DNA of 64,000 nt, from positions 558,001 through 622,000 of the forward strand of contig NZ_CP012622.1 in assembly GCF_001281045.1 (NCBI RefSeq). The letters run 5' to 3'. The translations under genes and the position numbers were made by a program. The notes beneath the pieces are model-generated. The model did not search any database, was not told where the DNA came from, and worked only from the letters and a program-made list of their open reading frames with translations. Positions 10,114-20,645 of this stretch are shown one piece after another (position 1 is the stretch's first letter; every line of letters starts with the position of its first letter). This DNA is from Spiroplasma cantharicola (GTDB taxonomy: Bacteria; Bacillota_I; Bacilli_A; Mycoplasmatales; Mycoplasmataceae).

Positions 10114-11289
10114 TTAAATATGGTCGTTAATTGTTTTTAAAATATTGACAGCAACTTCATTTTTTTTAGAATTATTAAATTCAATAACTTGCTTACTTTT
10201 TGTTAACAATATTTTTATTTCGTTAGTATCTGATTCCATAGCACTTGCAAGATTAACTACTAACATATCAAGATTTTTTTCTTGGGATTTACTTCAAGCT
10301 TTTTCTAAATTAAAATCATTTGCTAATGAGAACCCAACTAAAAATTGATGTGTTTTTACTTTTCCTAGCTCTTTTAAAACATCAACAGCAGGGTATAAAG
10401 AGAGATTTAGATCATTTTCTGAAAGTGATCTTTTTTCTATTTTTTTATCAGTATAATTTGCAACTTCAAAGTCATATAAAGCAGCTGAGCAAATTACAAT
10501 ATCGGAATTTTCATAGTTTTTTAGCATTTCTTCTAACATTTCATCATTTGTTTTTACATAAACATTATCATTATCTGTAAAATTAGGTAATAAAGTGTCA
10601 CCAAAAACAGTTTTTAGTGATTTACAATTATTTTTTAACACTTTTTTTAATTCATTTCCCATTTTACCACTACTTGCATTTGTAATATATCTAACTTTAT
10701 CAATATAGCTTCTAGTTTTTCCAAAATTAAGCAAAATTGATTTATCTTTTAAGTTTTTATAGTTATTTTCTTCCAATTCAATAATTTTTAACACTTCTTC
10801 GGGTTCTAAAGCTCTTCCAATACCTTCATGACCACTTGCTAATTTGCCATATTTGGGTTCAATTCATTTGACATTACCAGTCGCCTCTAAAATTGTCTTA
10901 TTTTTCTCTAAAATAGGATTTAAATACATGTTTGAATTCATACTTGGAAATAAAATTGTTTTATAGTTGGAAACTGAAAAAATTAAACTAGCCAAATCAT
11001 CAGCTAATCCATTGGCAATTTTACCAATGTAGTTGTAAGAGGCAGGGTAAACCACATTTAGAGTGCTTTGAAAGGCAATTTTTATATGATCACCATAATG
11101 ATGTGAGTCATAGAATTCTCTATCAAATATGTCCTCTAAATAGTCAATATTGGCAAAATTTACGAACTTTTTAGCATTTTTTGTTGTAATTAACTTAACT
11201 TCATATTTTTTTGACAATAATTTATATAGCTTTAAGGATTTACTAGCAGCAATTCCACCTGTAACTATTAGATTAATTTGTTTTTTCAT
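10114..11289 (-). CDS. coaBC: Bifunctional phosphopantothenoylcysteine decarboxylase / phosphopantothenate-cysteine ligase
   Basis: Two consecutive steps of coenzyme A synthesis in one 391-residue protein. The N-terminal flavoprotein domain has VTGGIAASKS, a histidine cluster SHHYGDHI, the substrate loop YPASYNYIGKIANGLADDL and PSMNSNMY, a variant of the PxMNxxMW motif with Tyr for Trp. The C-terminal synthase has VRYITNASSGKMG (about residue 220). Two TGA codons are read as Trp. I start at the ATG at 11289; a GTG nine bases upstream is the alternative. CoaE is encoded at 51660-52235 on the same strand. The gene is divergent from rpsU. Confidence 0.9.
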
Positions 11290-11358
11290 AATTTTCACCC
11301 ATTTCTTTAAATATTATCTACTTTTTTGCCATTTTTTTCATTTTTTTAGTAAAAATTA

Positions 11359-11387
11359 TAGACACAAAGCAATTTACAATCTATAAT
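11359..11387 (+). promoter_or_regulatory. Promoter of rpsU
   Basis: TAGACA at 11359-11364, a 17-base spacer, and TATAAT at 11382-11387. This is a near-consensus sigma-A promoter and the AGGAG site of rpsU starts 12 bases downstream. Confidence 0.65.
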
Positions 11388-11411
11388 TATTTTTGACTAG
11401 GAGTTGAAAAA

Positions 11412-11576
11412 ATGGCAAGTGTTGTTGTACGCGAAGGTGAACCAATTGAAAAGGCACTAAAACGTTTTCAAAAAGTAGCTGCTTCAAATAAATCAGAAGC
11501 AAGAAAACGTGAATATCATTTAAGTAAAAAAGAAAAACGTATTTACAAACAAAAGCAAAATAAAAAATTTGGTTAA
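11412..11576 (+). CDS. rpsU: 30S ribosomal protein S21
   Basis: A 54-residue basic protein of the small ribosomal subunit that takes part in initiation. The N terminus ASVVVREGEPIEKALKRFQK is diagnostic for S21, and the Arg/Lys-rich tail (KREYHLSKKEKR) is typical. It has no internal TGA. The ribosome site AGGAG lies 8 bases before the ATG. It stands alone with its own promoter, divergent from coaBC. Confidence 0.95.
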   Translation: MASVVVREGEPIEKALKRFQKVAASNKSEARKREYHLSKKEKRIYKQKQNKKFG

Positions 11577-11685
11577 ACAAATTTTTTATTTTTTTTTACT
11601 TTATTTTATTTTTTTATTAGTTTTAAACTGTCAAATAAGATATAATAATAGATATAAATAAAACTTTGAAGGAGAAACATCTGAG

Positions 11686-12120
11686 ATGAAAAAGAACGAT
11701 AAAAGCGCATATTCAATTAATAATTTATATTCATTGGGTTCATCAGAAAAGCTTGAAAGTGGTAGAACTGTTGGAAAACCTGAAAATTTAACTAATAACC
11801 AAATTTCAAAGATTGAATTGTTAAGAAAGTCTAATAGTATGGGTTCTTCTAAAGAAAAGAAAGCCGTTTCTCAATTAGGAGACTTACCTGAAGAAATAAA
11901 AAAATCAATTGAAAAAAAAGCTAAACTTCATGAGATTTTAAATAATGGAAGACATTATACAGTTGAAGATTTAAAAATAAAATTAGCAATGGAAAAAAAA
12001 CCAATTGATAAAAAAAGAGCAAGTCAAATTAAAGAAGAAAGAATTATGTTTTTCAAAGAAAATATTGAAAAATTAAAATTAAATAAGAAGAGAAAAATTA
12101 AAATAGTATATGAAGAATAA
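11686..12120 (+). CDS. Conserved-looking soluble protein of unknown function
   Basis: A 144-residue charged protein with no membrane segment. Residues 1-60 are Ser/Asn-rich and probably disordered. Residues 70-140 are helical with a Lys/Glu pattern (GDLPEEIKKSIEKKAKLHEI, then HYTVEDLKIKLAMEKK). A strong AAGGAGA site precedes the ATG and a TATAAT occurs at 11641-11646. A terminator follows immediately, so it is a single-gene unit between rpsU and ruvA. I do not recognise the family. Confidence 0.7.
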   Translation: MKKNDKSAYSINNLYSLGSSEKLESGRTVGKPENLTNNQISKIELLRKSNSMGSSKEKKAVSQLGDLPEEIKKSIEKKAKLHEILNNGRHYTVEDLKIKLAMEKKPIDKKRASQIKEERIMFFKENIEKLKLNKKRKIKIVYEE

Positions 12121-12131
12121 AAAAATAAAAG

Positions 12132-12156
12132 CAAAACAAGAAAATGTTTTGTTTTT
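12132..12156 (+). terminator. Terminator between the 11686 gene and ruvA
   Basis: CAAAACA and TGTTTTG arms with a six-base loop are followed by TTTTATTTTTT. Confidence 0.6.
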
Positions 12157-12195
12157 ATTTTTTTATAGCGATTATATAATAGGGGTGATACTTAA

Positions 12196-12747
12196 ATGTA
12201 TTGTTTAGAAGGATATATATTAGAACAAGATGAAGAGTGCTTATTATTAAAAGTAAATCAAATTGGATACAAAGGCTTTAAAATTTTTAAAGAAAATTTC
12301 GCTTTAAATAAATTAAAACTTTTATATGTTATAAATTATAAAAATGAATATTCAAATGATCTGCTATTTTTTGAAAGTAAGAAGGTGAGAGATTTATCAG
12401 AATTAATTTTAAATATCAAAAATATTGGAATAAGCACCATTAAAAAAATATTTAAAAATGTTAGCGAAGAAAATTTTATTAAAATTTGCAAAGAGCAAGA
12501 TATAAATACCTTAAATAAAATTTCAAATTTATCTGAAAGTATTTGTAAGAAAGTTATCAATGAAATAAGGTTTAAATTATTTAATGAAAAATATAATTTA
12601 AAGCAAATGAATGTAATAAATTCATTAAATAAACTTGGTTATAAATTATCTGATATTTATAAGTCAATTCAAAATATTGATTTAAATTTAAGTGAGGAAA
12701 TTCTTTTATCTAAAGCAATTTTAAATTTAAATAATTATGGAAACTAA
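12196..12747 (+). CDS. ruvA: Holliday junction branch migration protein RuvA (divergent)
   Basis: DNA-binding subunit that holds four-way junctions for the RuvB motor. It is 183 residues, slightly short. The N-terminal OB fold is recognisable (YCLEGYILEQDEECLLLKVN, then IGYKGFKI), and a helix-hairpin-helix pair appears around residues 70-130 (LILNIKNIGISTIKKIF, then LNKISNLSESICKKVI). The C-terminal RuvB-binding domain ends in LNNYGN. Identification rests mainly on the N terminus and the 11-base overlap with ruvB. The GGGGTGA site lies 8 bases before the ATG. Confidence 0.87.
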   Translation: MYCLEGYILEQDEECLLLKVNQIGYKGFKIFKENFALNKLKLLYVINYKNEYSNDLLFFESKKVRDLSELILNIKNIGISTIKKIFKNVSEENFIKICKEQDINTLNKISNLSESICKKVINEIRFKLFNEKYNLKQMNVINSLNKLGYKLSDIYKSIQNIDLNLSEEILLSKAILNLNNYGN

Positions 12748-13681
12748 TATTTTTAGACCGAATAGTTTAGAAGAGTTTATTGGTCAAAAAAATATAATTA
12801 ATAATTTAAATGTATTTGTAATGTCAGCTCAGAAAAGAAATAAAAATTTAGATCATATTCTTATTCATGGTCCTTCAGGGTTAGGGAAAACAAGTTTAGG
12901 TTATTTGGTTTCAAAAATAATAAATAAAAAAATTCATATTTTAAATGGACAGAGCTTACAAAAACCAAGTGATATAATTTCACCGTTAACATCTTTAAAA
13001 GAAAATGAAATTTTATTTATTGATGAGATACATTCTGTTTCCAAAGAAATTTTTGAAGTATTATATCCAGTCTTAGAAGATAATAAGTTAAATATAATAG
13101 TAGGTAAAGAATATAATTCAAAAGTTGTAAATATAAAATTGGCAAACTTTACTTTAATTGGAGCAACAACTGAAATAAATAAATTAGTAGAGCCATTTAA
13201 GAATAGATTTTCAATTTTATTTCATTTTCAACATTATAGTGACAATGAAATAACAGAAATAATTAAATTAAATTGCAAAAAATTAAATATGAATTTAGAC
13301 ATTGAGGTAATAAAATATATTTCAAAGTTTTGCCAAAACACTCCAAGAGTTGCAATTAATCTGTTAAAAAGAATTTATGATTACATTATAATTTTAGAAT
13401 TAAAAAATGTTAATATAGAAATTATTAAAAATATTTTTTTGGAATTAGAAATTTATAAATTTGGTCTAAGTAATCAAGAATTATTGTATTTAAAACTTTT
13501 ATATAAACATTCAACATTAGGGATTGAAACCATTCAACAAGTTATGGGTTTGCAACAACAAATAATTATTAAGACAATTGAACCGATATTAATTAGAAAT
13601 TTTTTAATTGAAAAAACAGTTAAAGGAAGAAAAATAACTGAAAAAGCAATTTTATGATTGGAAAAAGAAAATTTAATTTAA
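12737..13681 (+). CDS. ruvB: Holliday junction DNA helicase RuvB
   Basis: AAA+ motor that drives branch migration with RuvA. The 314-residue protein starts FRPNSLEEFIGQKNI, the canonical RuvB opening, and has Walker A GPSGLGKTS (about residue 46), Walker B ILFIDEIHS (about 94), sensor 1 LIGATTEINK and the arginine-finger region EPFKNRFSILF. The C-terminal winged helix ends with a TGA-encoded Trp and seven more residues, so the true stop is 13679-13681. It overlaps ruvA by 11 bases. As in other mollicutes no ruvC is seen nearby. Confidence 0.95.
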
Positions 13682-13749
13682 GTTTAAATTTATTTTTTAT
13701 TTATAAAAACTTAAATGTTAAAATATAATTTGATTGTAAAGGAGATACT

Positions 13750-14274
13750 ATGTTAAGACTAGCAAGAACTTTAACAAATGTTGGAATTTATTTGATTCTT
13801 ACATTATTAATAAATATAATGATATTTTCAATTTTATTAATATCAATAAAGCCACTTATGGATGGGAGTTATAAATATTTTTTAGATTTGGGAAAATGGT
13901 TGCAATCAAATTTGGATGCAAGTTTAAGTTTAATAAAAAGTTTGGGGATTATTATTTTATTAGCTTCATTTCTATCATTTATTATTTTAATTTTAATTTT
14001 AATTTGAATTAATTCAAGAAAATCAATTTCTCAAAGATTTGGATATATTTTTGGTTTATGTGCAGGGGGAGCAGGATTATTTATTTCAATTTTACCTGCA
14101 ATGACATTTGGAGTCTTTGCAAATGGAGATGAATTATCGATTCTTTTATCATTAATATTCTTTTTATTAATGGGATTGAGTAATTCACTTTTGTTAACTG
14201 GTTCAATATTTGGTATATTATCTGCAAAAACTTATTTAGACAATTATGAGGATAAAAATAAATCTAAGGAATAA
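13750..14274 (+). CDS. Polytopic membrane protein of unknown function
   Basis: A 174-residue protein with four strong hydrophobic helices at about residues 12-33, 65-88, 100-122 and 130-155 (for example IILLASFLSFIILILILI). A TGA-encoded Trp follows the second helix. The tail YLDNYEDKNKSKE is charged. The glycine-rich segment FGLCAGGAGLFISILPA resembles DUF4064-like or related small membrane families, but I cannot assign it. AAGGAGATACT precedes the ATG. Confidence 0.7.
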
Positions 14275-14333
14275 AATAATTTTAATAAAAAGTTAGTGTA
14301 TAATATTTTTGATTATATTTCAAAGGGGCTAAT

Positions 14334-14840
14334 ATGGAAAAAAAAGTTTACAACTTAAAAAAATCAAGTTTAGGTAAAGTAACATTTGAAGATGGAACAG
14401 CATTTTGCATGATTACAGGTAAAAATGATAATGGAGAAGAATTTAGAGAGATTTTAATTATTAAATCACTTGAAGAGCTTATAAAAAATTTTCATAAATG
14501 ATCAATTGAAATAATTTCTTTAAATATAAAAGAAATAGATACATTTAATAATAAAATTAAAAATTGACTAATACAAAACTGAATGGAAAATGGAATTCTT
14601 TCATTCAAAAAAGAATTATATGAAAATTCTGGTTTAGAAGAAATAAAGAATATGGGAGCAATTGAATTTCTTAATTCAGAACCTGAAATTTCTCAATTGA
14701 TATTGGTACACATTGCAACTAAATATACAAGTGGTCATTTAAAAATCCCAATAAATGAATTAGAACTATCAATAAGATATATTAAAAATATATTAGCAAT
14801 TAATTTTTGAGATGATAGAGTAAATAAAGAAGAAGAATAA
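14334..14840 (+). CDS. Soluble protein of unknown function
   Basis: A 168-residue protein with no signal or membrane helix; about five Trp are TGA-encoded, so it is broken in the standard code. It begins EKKVYNLKKSSLGKVTFEDG, a likely beta-rich domain, and has an alpha-helical C-terminal half (IRYIKNILAINFWDDRV). AAAGGGGCTAAT precedes the ATG. It sits between a membrane protein and a lipoprotein pair, with no functional clue. Confidence 0.65.
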
Positions 14841-14883
14841 AATTAAGAGAATATTAATTCTTTTTTTATTTGTTATAATTTAT

Positions 14884-15903
14884 ATGGTGATAAATTTGAA
14901 AAAAATAATAAACTTTTTTGGTGTTGCAACATTATTAAATTCGACAATTATAACTGTTATATCTTGTGGTGGGACTCCAAATTATAATAGTTTTTATGAA
15001 ACTAATTATAATAAAGCTTTTCAAACTGTTTTTAAAAATGAAAAAAATATTCAAATCAAGGAATTTTCAATGTTTCCTGAATTAGTAAAAAATAATAAAA
15101 TTCCAGAACCAGAATCTAAAGAAAAAAAATATATTGAACAACTTATTTTAAGTGGGAATGAATTCAAATTAAATTGTGAAGAGTTTATTTGTAAAAATGA
15201 TAATTTTTTTTATGGCAAAAAACTGACTTCAATTGAATATGGAAATTTAGGAGAAGATAAAAATATAAAAGAAAGAATAAAAACACAGTATGCTTTAGAT
15301 GATTTAGCTTCATGGTTTAATATAGAACCAAACACAAAACCAGATTTTTTTTATGATTATACAAATTTAGAATTAACTTTAGATTATTCAAAAAATATAT
15401 ATTTTTTTAAAAAATATAGAGAAGAGCAAGATCTAATACTTTGGTCAAAACAAAATAGTTTAGAAATAGTAGATAAAAGTAAAGATAAAAAAATTAATAC
15501 AGAGTTTAATTTTTTTGATAAGAATTTTATTTTAGATCAAGAAATTATTAAAAAATTAGTTTTAGCTGATTTAGTAGAAATTAATACAGAGGAAGTTACT
15601 GAAAGCTCAACTAAAGAAGGGGAAAAACAAAATATTTTAAAAATTTATTTTAAAAATATTGATAAACTAAAAACTAAAGAAAAAGTAAACAATGTAAAAA
15701 GTTTATTTTATTCTTATCAACAAGATATTGAGTTTAAATTAATTAATAATACAATTAAAAATAATTTGGAAAATGATAATGAAAACTATGAAACAATAAA
15801 TTTAGAAAGTTTTAATATAGACAATAAAAAAATCAGTAAAATTATTTTAGAAATTAATATAAAGGAGGATAATAATGAAAAAAATAATTCATATATTATC
15901 TAG
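14884..15903 (+). CDS. Lipoprotein of unknown function
   Basis: A secreted, lipid-anchored surface protein. The signal is Lys-rich, then hydrophobic, and ends ITVISC|GG, a mollicute lipobox with Cys at about residue 28. The mature domain is about 310 residues, acidic and Lys-rich, without recognisable motifs. A TATAAT at 14874-14879 is so close that the ATG at 14884 would lie at or before the transcript start. A TTG at 14896 preceded by GGTGA, giving a standard signal, is an equally good start. This protein uses TGG for Trp. It overlaps the next lipoprotein gene by 29 bases. Confidence 0.77.
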   Translation: MVINLKKIINFFGVATLLNSTIITVISCGGTPNYNSFYETNYNKAFQTVFKNEKNIQIKEFSMFPELVKNNKIPEPESKEKKYIEQLILSGNEFKLNCEEFICKNDNFFYGKKLTSIEYGNLGEDKNIKERIKTQYALDDLASWFNIEPNTKPDFFYDYTNLELTLDYSKNIYFFKKYREEQDLILWSKQNSLEIVDKSKDKKINTEFNFFDKNFILDQEIIKKLVLADLVEINTEEVTESSTKEGEKQNILKIYFKNIDKLKTKEKVNNVKSLFYSYQQDIEFKLINNTIKNNLENDNENYETINLESFNIDNKKISKIILEINIKEDNNEKNNSYII

Positions 15904-16669
15904 TTTATTCATTATACCAACATCTTCAATTATGAGTGTTTCATGTAAACCAATAATTTCTATTGCTTCAAAAAGTTTTACTGGATTTACCAATGATTTA
16001 AATATTTTCTTTAAAAAAAATGAAACAATTAAAGTATATAATTTAGAATACTTAGAATTTATAAATGATTCATGAGAACATAATGGATTTGAATCAAGTT
16101 TATCTTCAAATAAAATTGAAAATAATATTGTTGAATTAAACATAAACAATCCCACAGAAGCAGAATTTATTCAAACATTATCAGAAATCTATAATCCAAA
16201 TGTAATTGATAATTTTTATGATTTTACAGGGATGACAATTATTGTAGAAAATATTTTTCTAAATTCAATAGTTGTTAACAATGAAAATGGATTTTATAAT
16301 ACAAAAGTAGAATCTGATTTAGCTTTAACAATTAAAAAGGGTTGAAAAGATCAAGGGAAAATTTTAGCATCCTTAACTAATTCAAATGCTTTAAATAAAA
16401 CAGAAACATTTTACTTTATAAATAAAATAATTTCAGGAATTAATTTTAGATTGAAAGTTTTGGAAAAACAAAATGAAGATGATAATTGAGATTATGAAAT
16501 CGAAGGCTCATTAAATGATGATCAAAAAAAGGCATTTGTTAATAAACTAGTTTTCTCGGCAAAAACTAAATTATCATTAGATTTGTCAAATAAAATTACT
16601 TTTGAAATGGATGAAAATAGTGCAGATGAATTTCTAATAATTGATAATTTTAAATATAAATTTATTTAA
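15875..16669 (+). CDS. Lipoprotein of unknown function
   Basis: A 264-residue surface lipoprotein with signal MKKIIHILSSLFIIPTSS and lipobox SVSC|K (Cys about residue 24). AAAGGAGGATAAT gives a strong ribosome site inside the preceding gene, so expression is coupled. Several Trp are TGA-encoded. The mature part has alternating polar beta-like segments (KNETIKVYNLEYLEFIND). It may be a diverged relative of the upstream lipoprotein, with which it forms an operon. No enzymatic motif is visible. Confidence 0.77.
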
Positions 16670-16670
16670 A

Positions 16671-16699
16671 AAAGCAATGTAACTAAACATTGCTTTTTT
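16671..16699. terminator. Bidirectional terminator between convergent genes
   Basis: AAAGCAATGT (16671-16680) and ACATTGCTTT (16687-16696) are perfect 10-bp arms with A- and T-runs on either side. The stop codon of the minus-strand gene lies in the six-base loop. Confidence 0.75.
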
Positions 16700-17516
16700 T
16701 GAACTCTTTACTATTTTTAAAAATGCAATTGATTAGTTCAATTTTTCCTCTTAATTCTTCACTAATCATAATTCCCTTATTGAAAACAATTATTTTAGAA
16801 TTTTCATTAATATTTTCAACTGAAAGTTCTTCAATTTCATTTTCTTGAATTTCTTGACCAATTATATTACCAAAATAATGTTCAATTATCTCACTAGCTT
16901 CTTTTCTCTTTTGAAAATCAGGGTCATTAGATACTATATCCATTTCTTCTTTATAAAATTCACTTTGTTTTGGATTTTCAGCACTTCATTCTTTTAGTTT
17001 TTTTAATGTCTTTTCTAAGTTTTTTTGAAGAATATATTCTAAATCTTCATATTCAATTTCATTAAGTAAAGTATCTTCTCCTAATTTATTAAGTAAAGTT
17101 TCAATTATTTTTAAAGACTTATTAAGATTTTTAGTTATATTATTTATTTGCATTTTCATTATTAATTCAGTTATTTTTTCTTGAATATTATTTGGGTTTT
17201 TTTCTATTGTTTCTAATAATTCTGATTGGGCAGCACTACCAATATTTTTAAGGTCGTCATTATTCTTAATATTTAAACTATATTTTTCAATAAAATCTTT
17301 AATATCACTATACTTTGAAATAGTTTCAATATCAGTTTTTACCTTGCTTAAGATGTAAGAAGTAACGTTTAAGTCCGGAGTAAAATCACCAAAGCCTGGT
17401 TCGTTATCTTCTATGAAGCCATTTCTAAAATTTTCTACTTTTTCAACAATAAAATTCTTAAATCATTTGACTGATATGTCATCTAAATATGTTTTAAAAC
17501 TATTTGTATTTTGCAT
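16683..17516 (-). CDS. Soluble helical protein of unknown function
   Basis: A 277-residue Glu/Lys/Asn-rich protein with no signal. It opens MQNTNSFKTYLDDISVKWF, with Trp encoded by TGA, and is predicted mostly helical throughout. No motif recognised. AAAGGTGA lies before the ATG at 17516 and a TTTATAAT-type promoter could lie in the 90-base divergent gap to the next gene. Its stop codon is within the shared terminator. Confidence 0.65.
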
Positions 17517-17606
17517 TTATTTTCACCTTTATAGATATAATATCTTATATTTATCAAAATTATATACCTAAAAATGTGATATTATCTTTTTAAAGTAGGT
17601 ATTAAT

Positions 17607-18542
17607 ATGAAAAGGAATTCAATCCAAATCATTGATGAGGGCTTCTTTTTACTTAATGAAAATCAGAATTTTAGATTTGACAGAGAACGTTCTAAAAAAA
17701 TATTGGAAAATATCCAATTTCCAATAATGGTTTTAGATACTGAGTTTTTTAATCATTCTCATGATAATGGTGAAAATGATAAAAAATTATATGATGACAA
17801 TAATAAGGATTTAGTATATGTCATTCAGTATTCTTTTGCAAAATCATTAAAAGAGATTTCAAATAGAGATAACAAGAAGGCAATAAAATCAATTACAATT
17901 AAAAGAAACTTTAATGATAACGCATATAACTTTTTTGATCAATATTCAAAAATGATTATCTCATTTTTAAACATGTGTCGAAATAAGGAAATTAGAACAA
18001 TTGTTTGTGCTGGAGCTAGCAATGATGTCAAAATTATTAATAAATGAATTAATGACAATAAACGATTATTTGCAAGAAAGACATTAAAAATGGCTTTTTA
18101 TAATAAGGAAAGTAAAGAGTTGAATGCTAATTATTTTGATATATATGATATTTTAGAAAATACTTTTTCATTTTCAAATACTAATAAATTAGGTGAAGAA
18201 TTTTGAAAACGTGAAAATTTACCTGCAGGTAAACAAAGTGATGAAATGATTGCCTTAACTGGTACTAAAAAGTTTTTTGATTGATTTGAAGATATTAATC
18301 AAAATATTTTCAAAGATGAAAAAGATGATATTTATACAATGTGTTGTAGTGCATATTCATTTTTTTCAAGATCAACTAATAAGAAAATGGACTATGAAGA
18401 ATACAAAACAATGAATAAAAACATAAAAAGAGTAATTGATCATTGTTATAACGACGTTTTAAAAGTACTAGAGTTTTTATCTTTTGTATATGAATTTACA
18501 AACGTTCCATATGCTAAAAATACATATATTAAAAAATATTAA
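17607..18542 (+). CDS. DEDD-type 3'-5' exonuclease-like protein
   Basis: A 311-residue cytoplasmic protein. FPIMVLDTEFFNH (about residues 38-50) has the D-x-E of an Exo I motif, and TIVCAGASNDVKIINKW (about 132-148) has the Asp of Exo II in the usual N-D context. Near the C terminus IDHCYNDVLKVLEFL (about 273-287) could supply the final His/Asp pair, though its spacing is not the classical HxAxxD. The assignment to the RNase H-like exonuclease fold is inference from these motifs. The protein is much larger than bacterial DnaQ-like proteins such as KapD. Its target could be RNA or DNA. Trp codons are TGA. Confidence 0.6.
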
Positions 18543-18596
18543 TCTTGATAAAACAATAAAATTGGTATAATTAAAGTAATAATGTGGGGTGTTTGA

Positions 18597-19181
18597 ATGT
18601 CAAATAAAAAGTCTAGAAATTTATTATTGCTTAATTATTTTAAACCCTCAATTTATCTTGAAAGTTATGAAAAGATAAATTTAGATTCATTAAAAAACAG
18701 TGGAATTAAGCTTATAATGTGTGATATGGATAATACTTTAATTGGTTGAAATGAAAGAATTCCTTCACCAAATGTTTTAAATTTTATTAAAAATATTTAT
18801 TCGCATAATATGGAATTTGTCTTATTTTCTAACAATATTAGAAGTAGGGTTGAAAACTTTGCTAAAAAAGCAGGAATTACAAATTACTTTTGAGATTGTA
18901 AAAAACCACTTTTAGGTAAAATGAAATTGGTTAAAAAACTATTTAAATATAAAGAAGAAGAAATGATTATAATAGGGGACCAACTTGTTACTGATGTGCT
19001 TGTTGCAAATAGAGCCCATATTAAAAGCATTTTGGTATCACCATTAAGTAGAAATAAAGAAGAAAGTAAGATGGTGCAATTTTTAGAAAAACACATACTA
19101 AAAAAGCTGTCACAAAAAAATATTTTACATGAAGGATTCTACAATGAAGGAGAAATTGGAGGTAATTATGAAATTCTCTAA
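18597..19181 (+). CDS. yqeG: YqeG-family HAD phosphatase
   Basis: A 194-residue haloacid-dehalogenase (IIIA) phosphatase. The catalytic motif is LIMCDMDNTLIGW (nucleophile Asp about residue 42), motif II is FVLFSNN, and motif III/IV is MIIIGDQLVTDVLVANR (about 123-139). As in Bacillus, yqeG is directly followed by yqeH, and the two overlap by 14 bases. The physiological substrate is not known; a role linked to ribosome assembly is suggested by the partner. Two TGA codons encode Trp. Confidence 0.9.
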
Positions 19182-20472
19182 CAATGACAAATTAAATGAC
19201 ATTGAAAAACAGCTTGAAAATTTAGAAGATGTGGCATTGCAAATCAATTCTAATATTGCTGAACCAAATTCAAGCAAAGTAAAACAAAGAAGTAAGGTTA
19301 GTTTAACTGAGCCTAAGCCAGGAATTGGTAATACAACAAATTATAAATCAGTAGGACCAAAAAAATGTATTGGTTGTGGAAAACAATTACAGATGGATGA
19401 TAAAAGATTGCCAGGATTTAGTTTAGATATTGCAAAACAAGATTTGTGTTTAAGATGTTTTAAAATAAAATATTATAATAAATTAGTGGAACAAGAAATT
19501 AATGATGAAGATTTCATTGCTATAATTGATGAAATAAATCAAACTAAAAATAAAATTAGATATTATTATGTAGTTGATATGTTTGATTTACCTGGAAGTA
19601 GATTAACTTGATTAGAAAAATTAATTTCTAAAAAAGAAGTAGTTATTTTAGTTAATAAAATTGATTTATTTCCAAAATCAGTTAAGAAATTAAAAATTCT
19701 AAATTACGTCAAAAAATATTTTGAAGATTCAGCAATTGCTGGTTCAAAAATAATTTTTACTTCATCACTTAAAGTTGACTATATTTCACCATTAGTAAGT
19801 GAATTAAAATCCATAGACTATGATCAATATATTATTGGTATTTCAAATGCAGGAAAATCAAGTTTAATAAACGCTTGTTTGAAATTTAACCATCAAATTC
19901 CTTCTATTGTTACTTCAAAATATGTTAATACCACTTTAGATAAAATTAAAATTAACTTTACAGAAAATAATTATGTTTATGATACACCTGGTCTTGTAAA
20001 GCATAATCATATTGCTATTGCAACTGCACCAAATTATTGAGATTTTTTCTTCTTTCAAAAAGAAATTAAACAAGTTACTTATCAATTAAATGCGGGTCAA
20101 TCAATTTTTTATGGCGGACTTGCATGATTTAGTTTTGTTGAGGGCCAAGCAGTTAATGAAAAAAATAATAAACCAATTAAGACAAATTTCCATTTTTATG
20201 TTAATAAACAAATGCCTTTACATAGAACAAAAAAAGTAAACGCACAGCATTATTTTAAAAAAAATCGTTATAGTTTATCTCCAAGATTATTATCAAGTGA
20301 CAGTGATTTTGAAGTACATACTTTCTTATATAATGATGACAAAAAAATAGATTTACATATTTCAGGATTAGGTTGAATAAGTTTCAGATCATATAAAGGT
20401 ATGAAATTAGAAATTACAGTTCCAAAAACAGAATATGGAATAAGAGTAAGTGAATTAGATGCTCTAATTTAA
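19168..20472 (+). CDS. yqeH: Ribosome biogenesis GTPase YqeH
   Basis: A circularly permuted GTPase needed for small ribosomal subunit assembly; 434 residues. An N-terminal zinc finger CIGCGKQL...LCLRCF (about residues 66-102) precedes the GTPase domain in permuted order: G4 LVNKIDLF, then G1 GISNAGKSSLI and G3 DTPG. The C-terminal region resembles the family's RNA-binding part (LHISGLGWISFRSYKGM). The ATG at 19168 follows GGAGG inside yqeG; an earlier in-frame ATG at 19129 has no such site. Six or so TGA are read as Trp. Confidence 0.94.
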
Positions 20473-20530
20473 AGAAGTTTTAGATCTTTAGAAAATTAAA
20501 AATAATAATAAGAGTATAATTACTTTTTTT

Positions 20531-20570
20531 GTTATTTTTCAATTAAATTCAAAAAATAAAAAATAACATT
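20531..20570. repeat. Inverted repeat upstream of the ROK kinase gene
   Basis: GTTATTTTT and AAAAATAAC arms flank about 20 bases. It may be a weak terminator for yqeH or part of the control region of the next gene. The rest of the 173-base gap is AT-rich with no clear feature apart from a GGAGG site. Confidence 0.3.
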
Positions 20571-20645
20571 TTGAAAAAAATATATTATTAATTAAGTAAA
20601 AAGTGATATATTTATATTAAATAAGTTTGGAGGCCACAAAAAATA

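Noticed and set aside
10320-10580. Plus-strand open frames opposite coaBC
   Set aside because: Antisense shadows of a conserved enzyme; no start signal.
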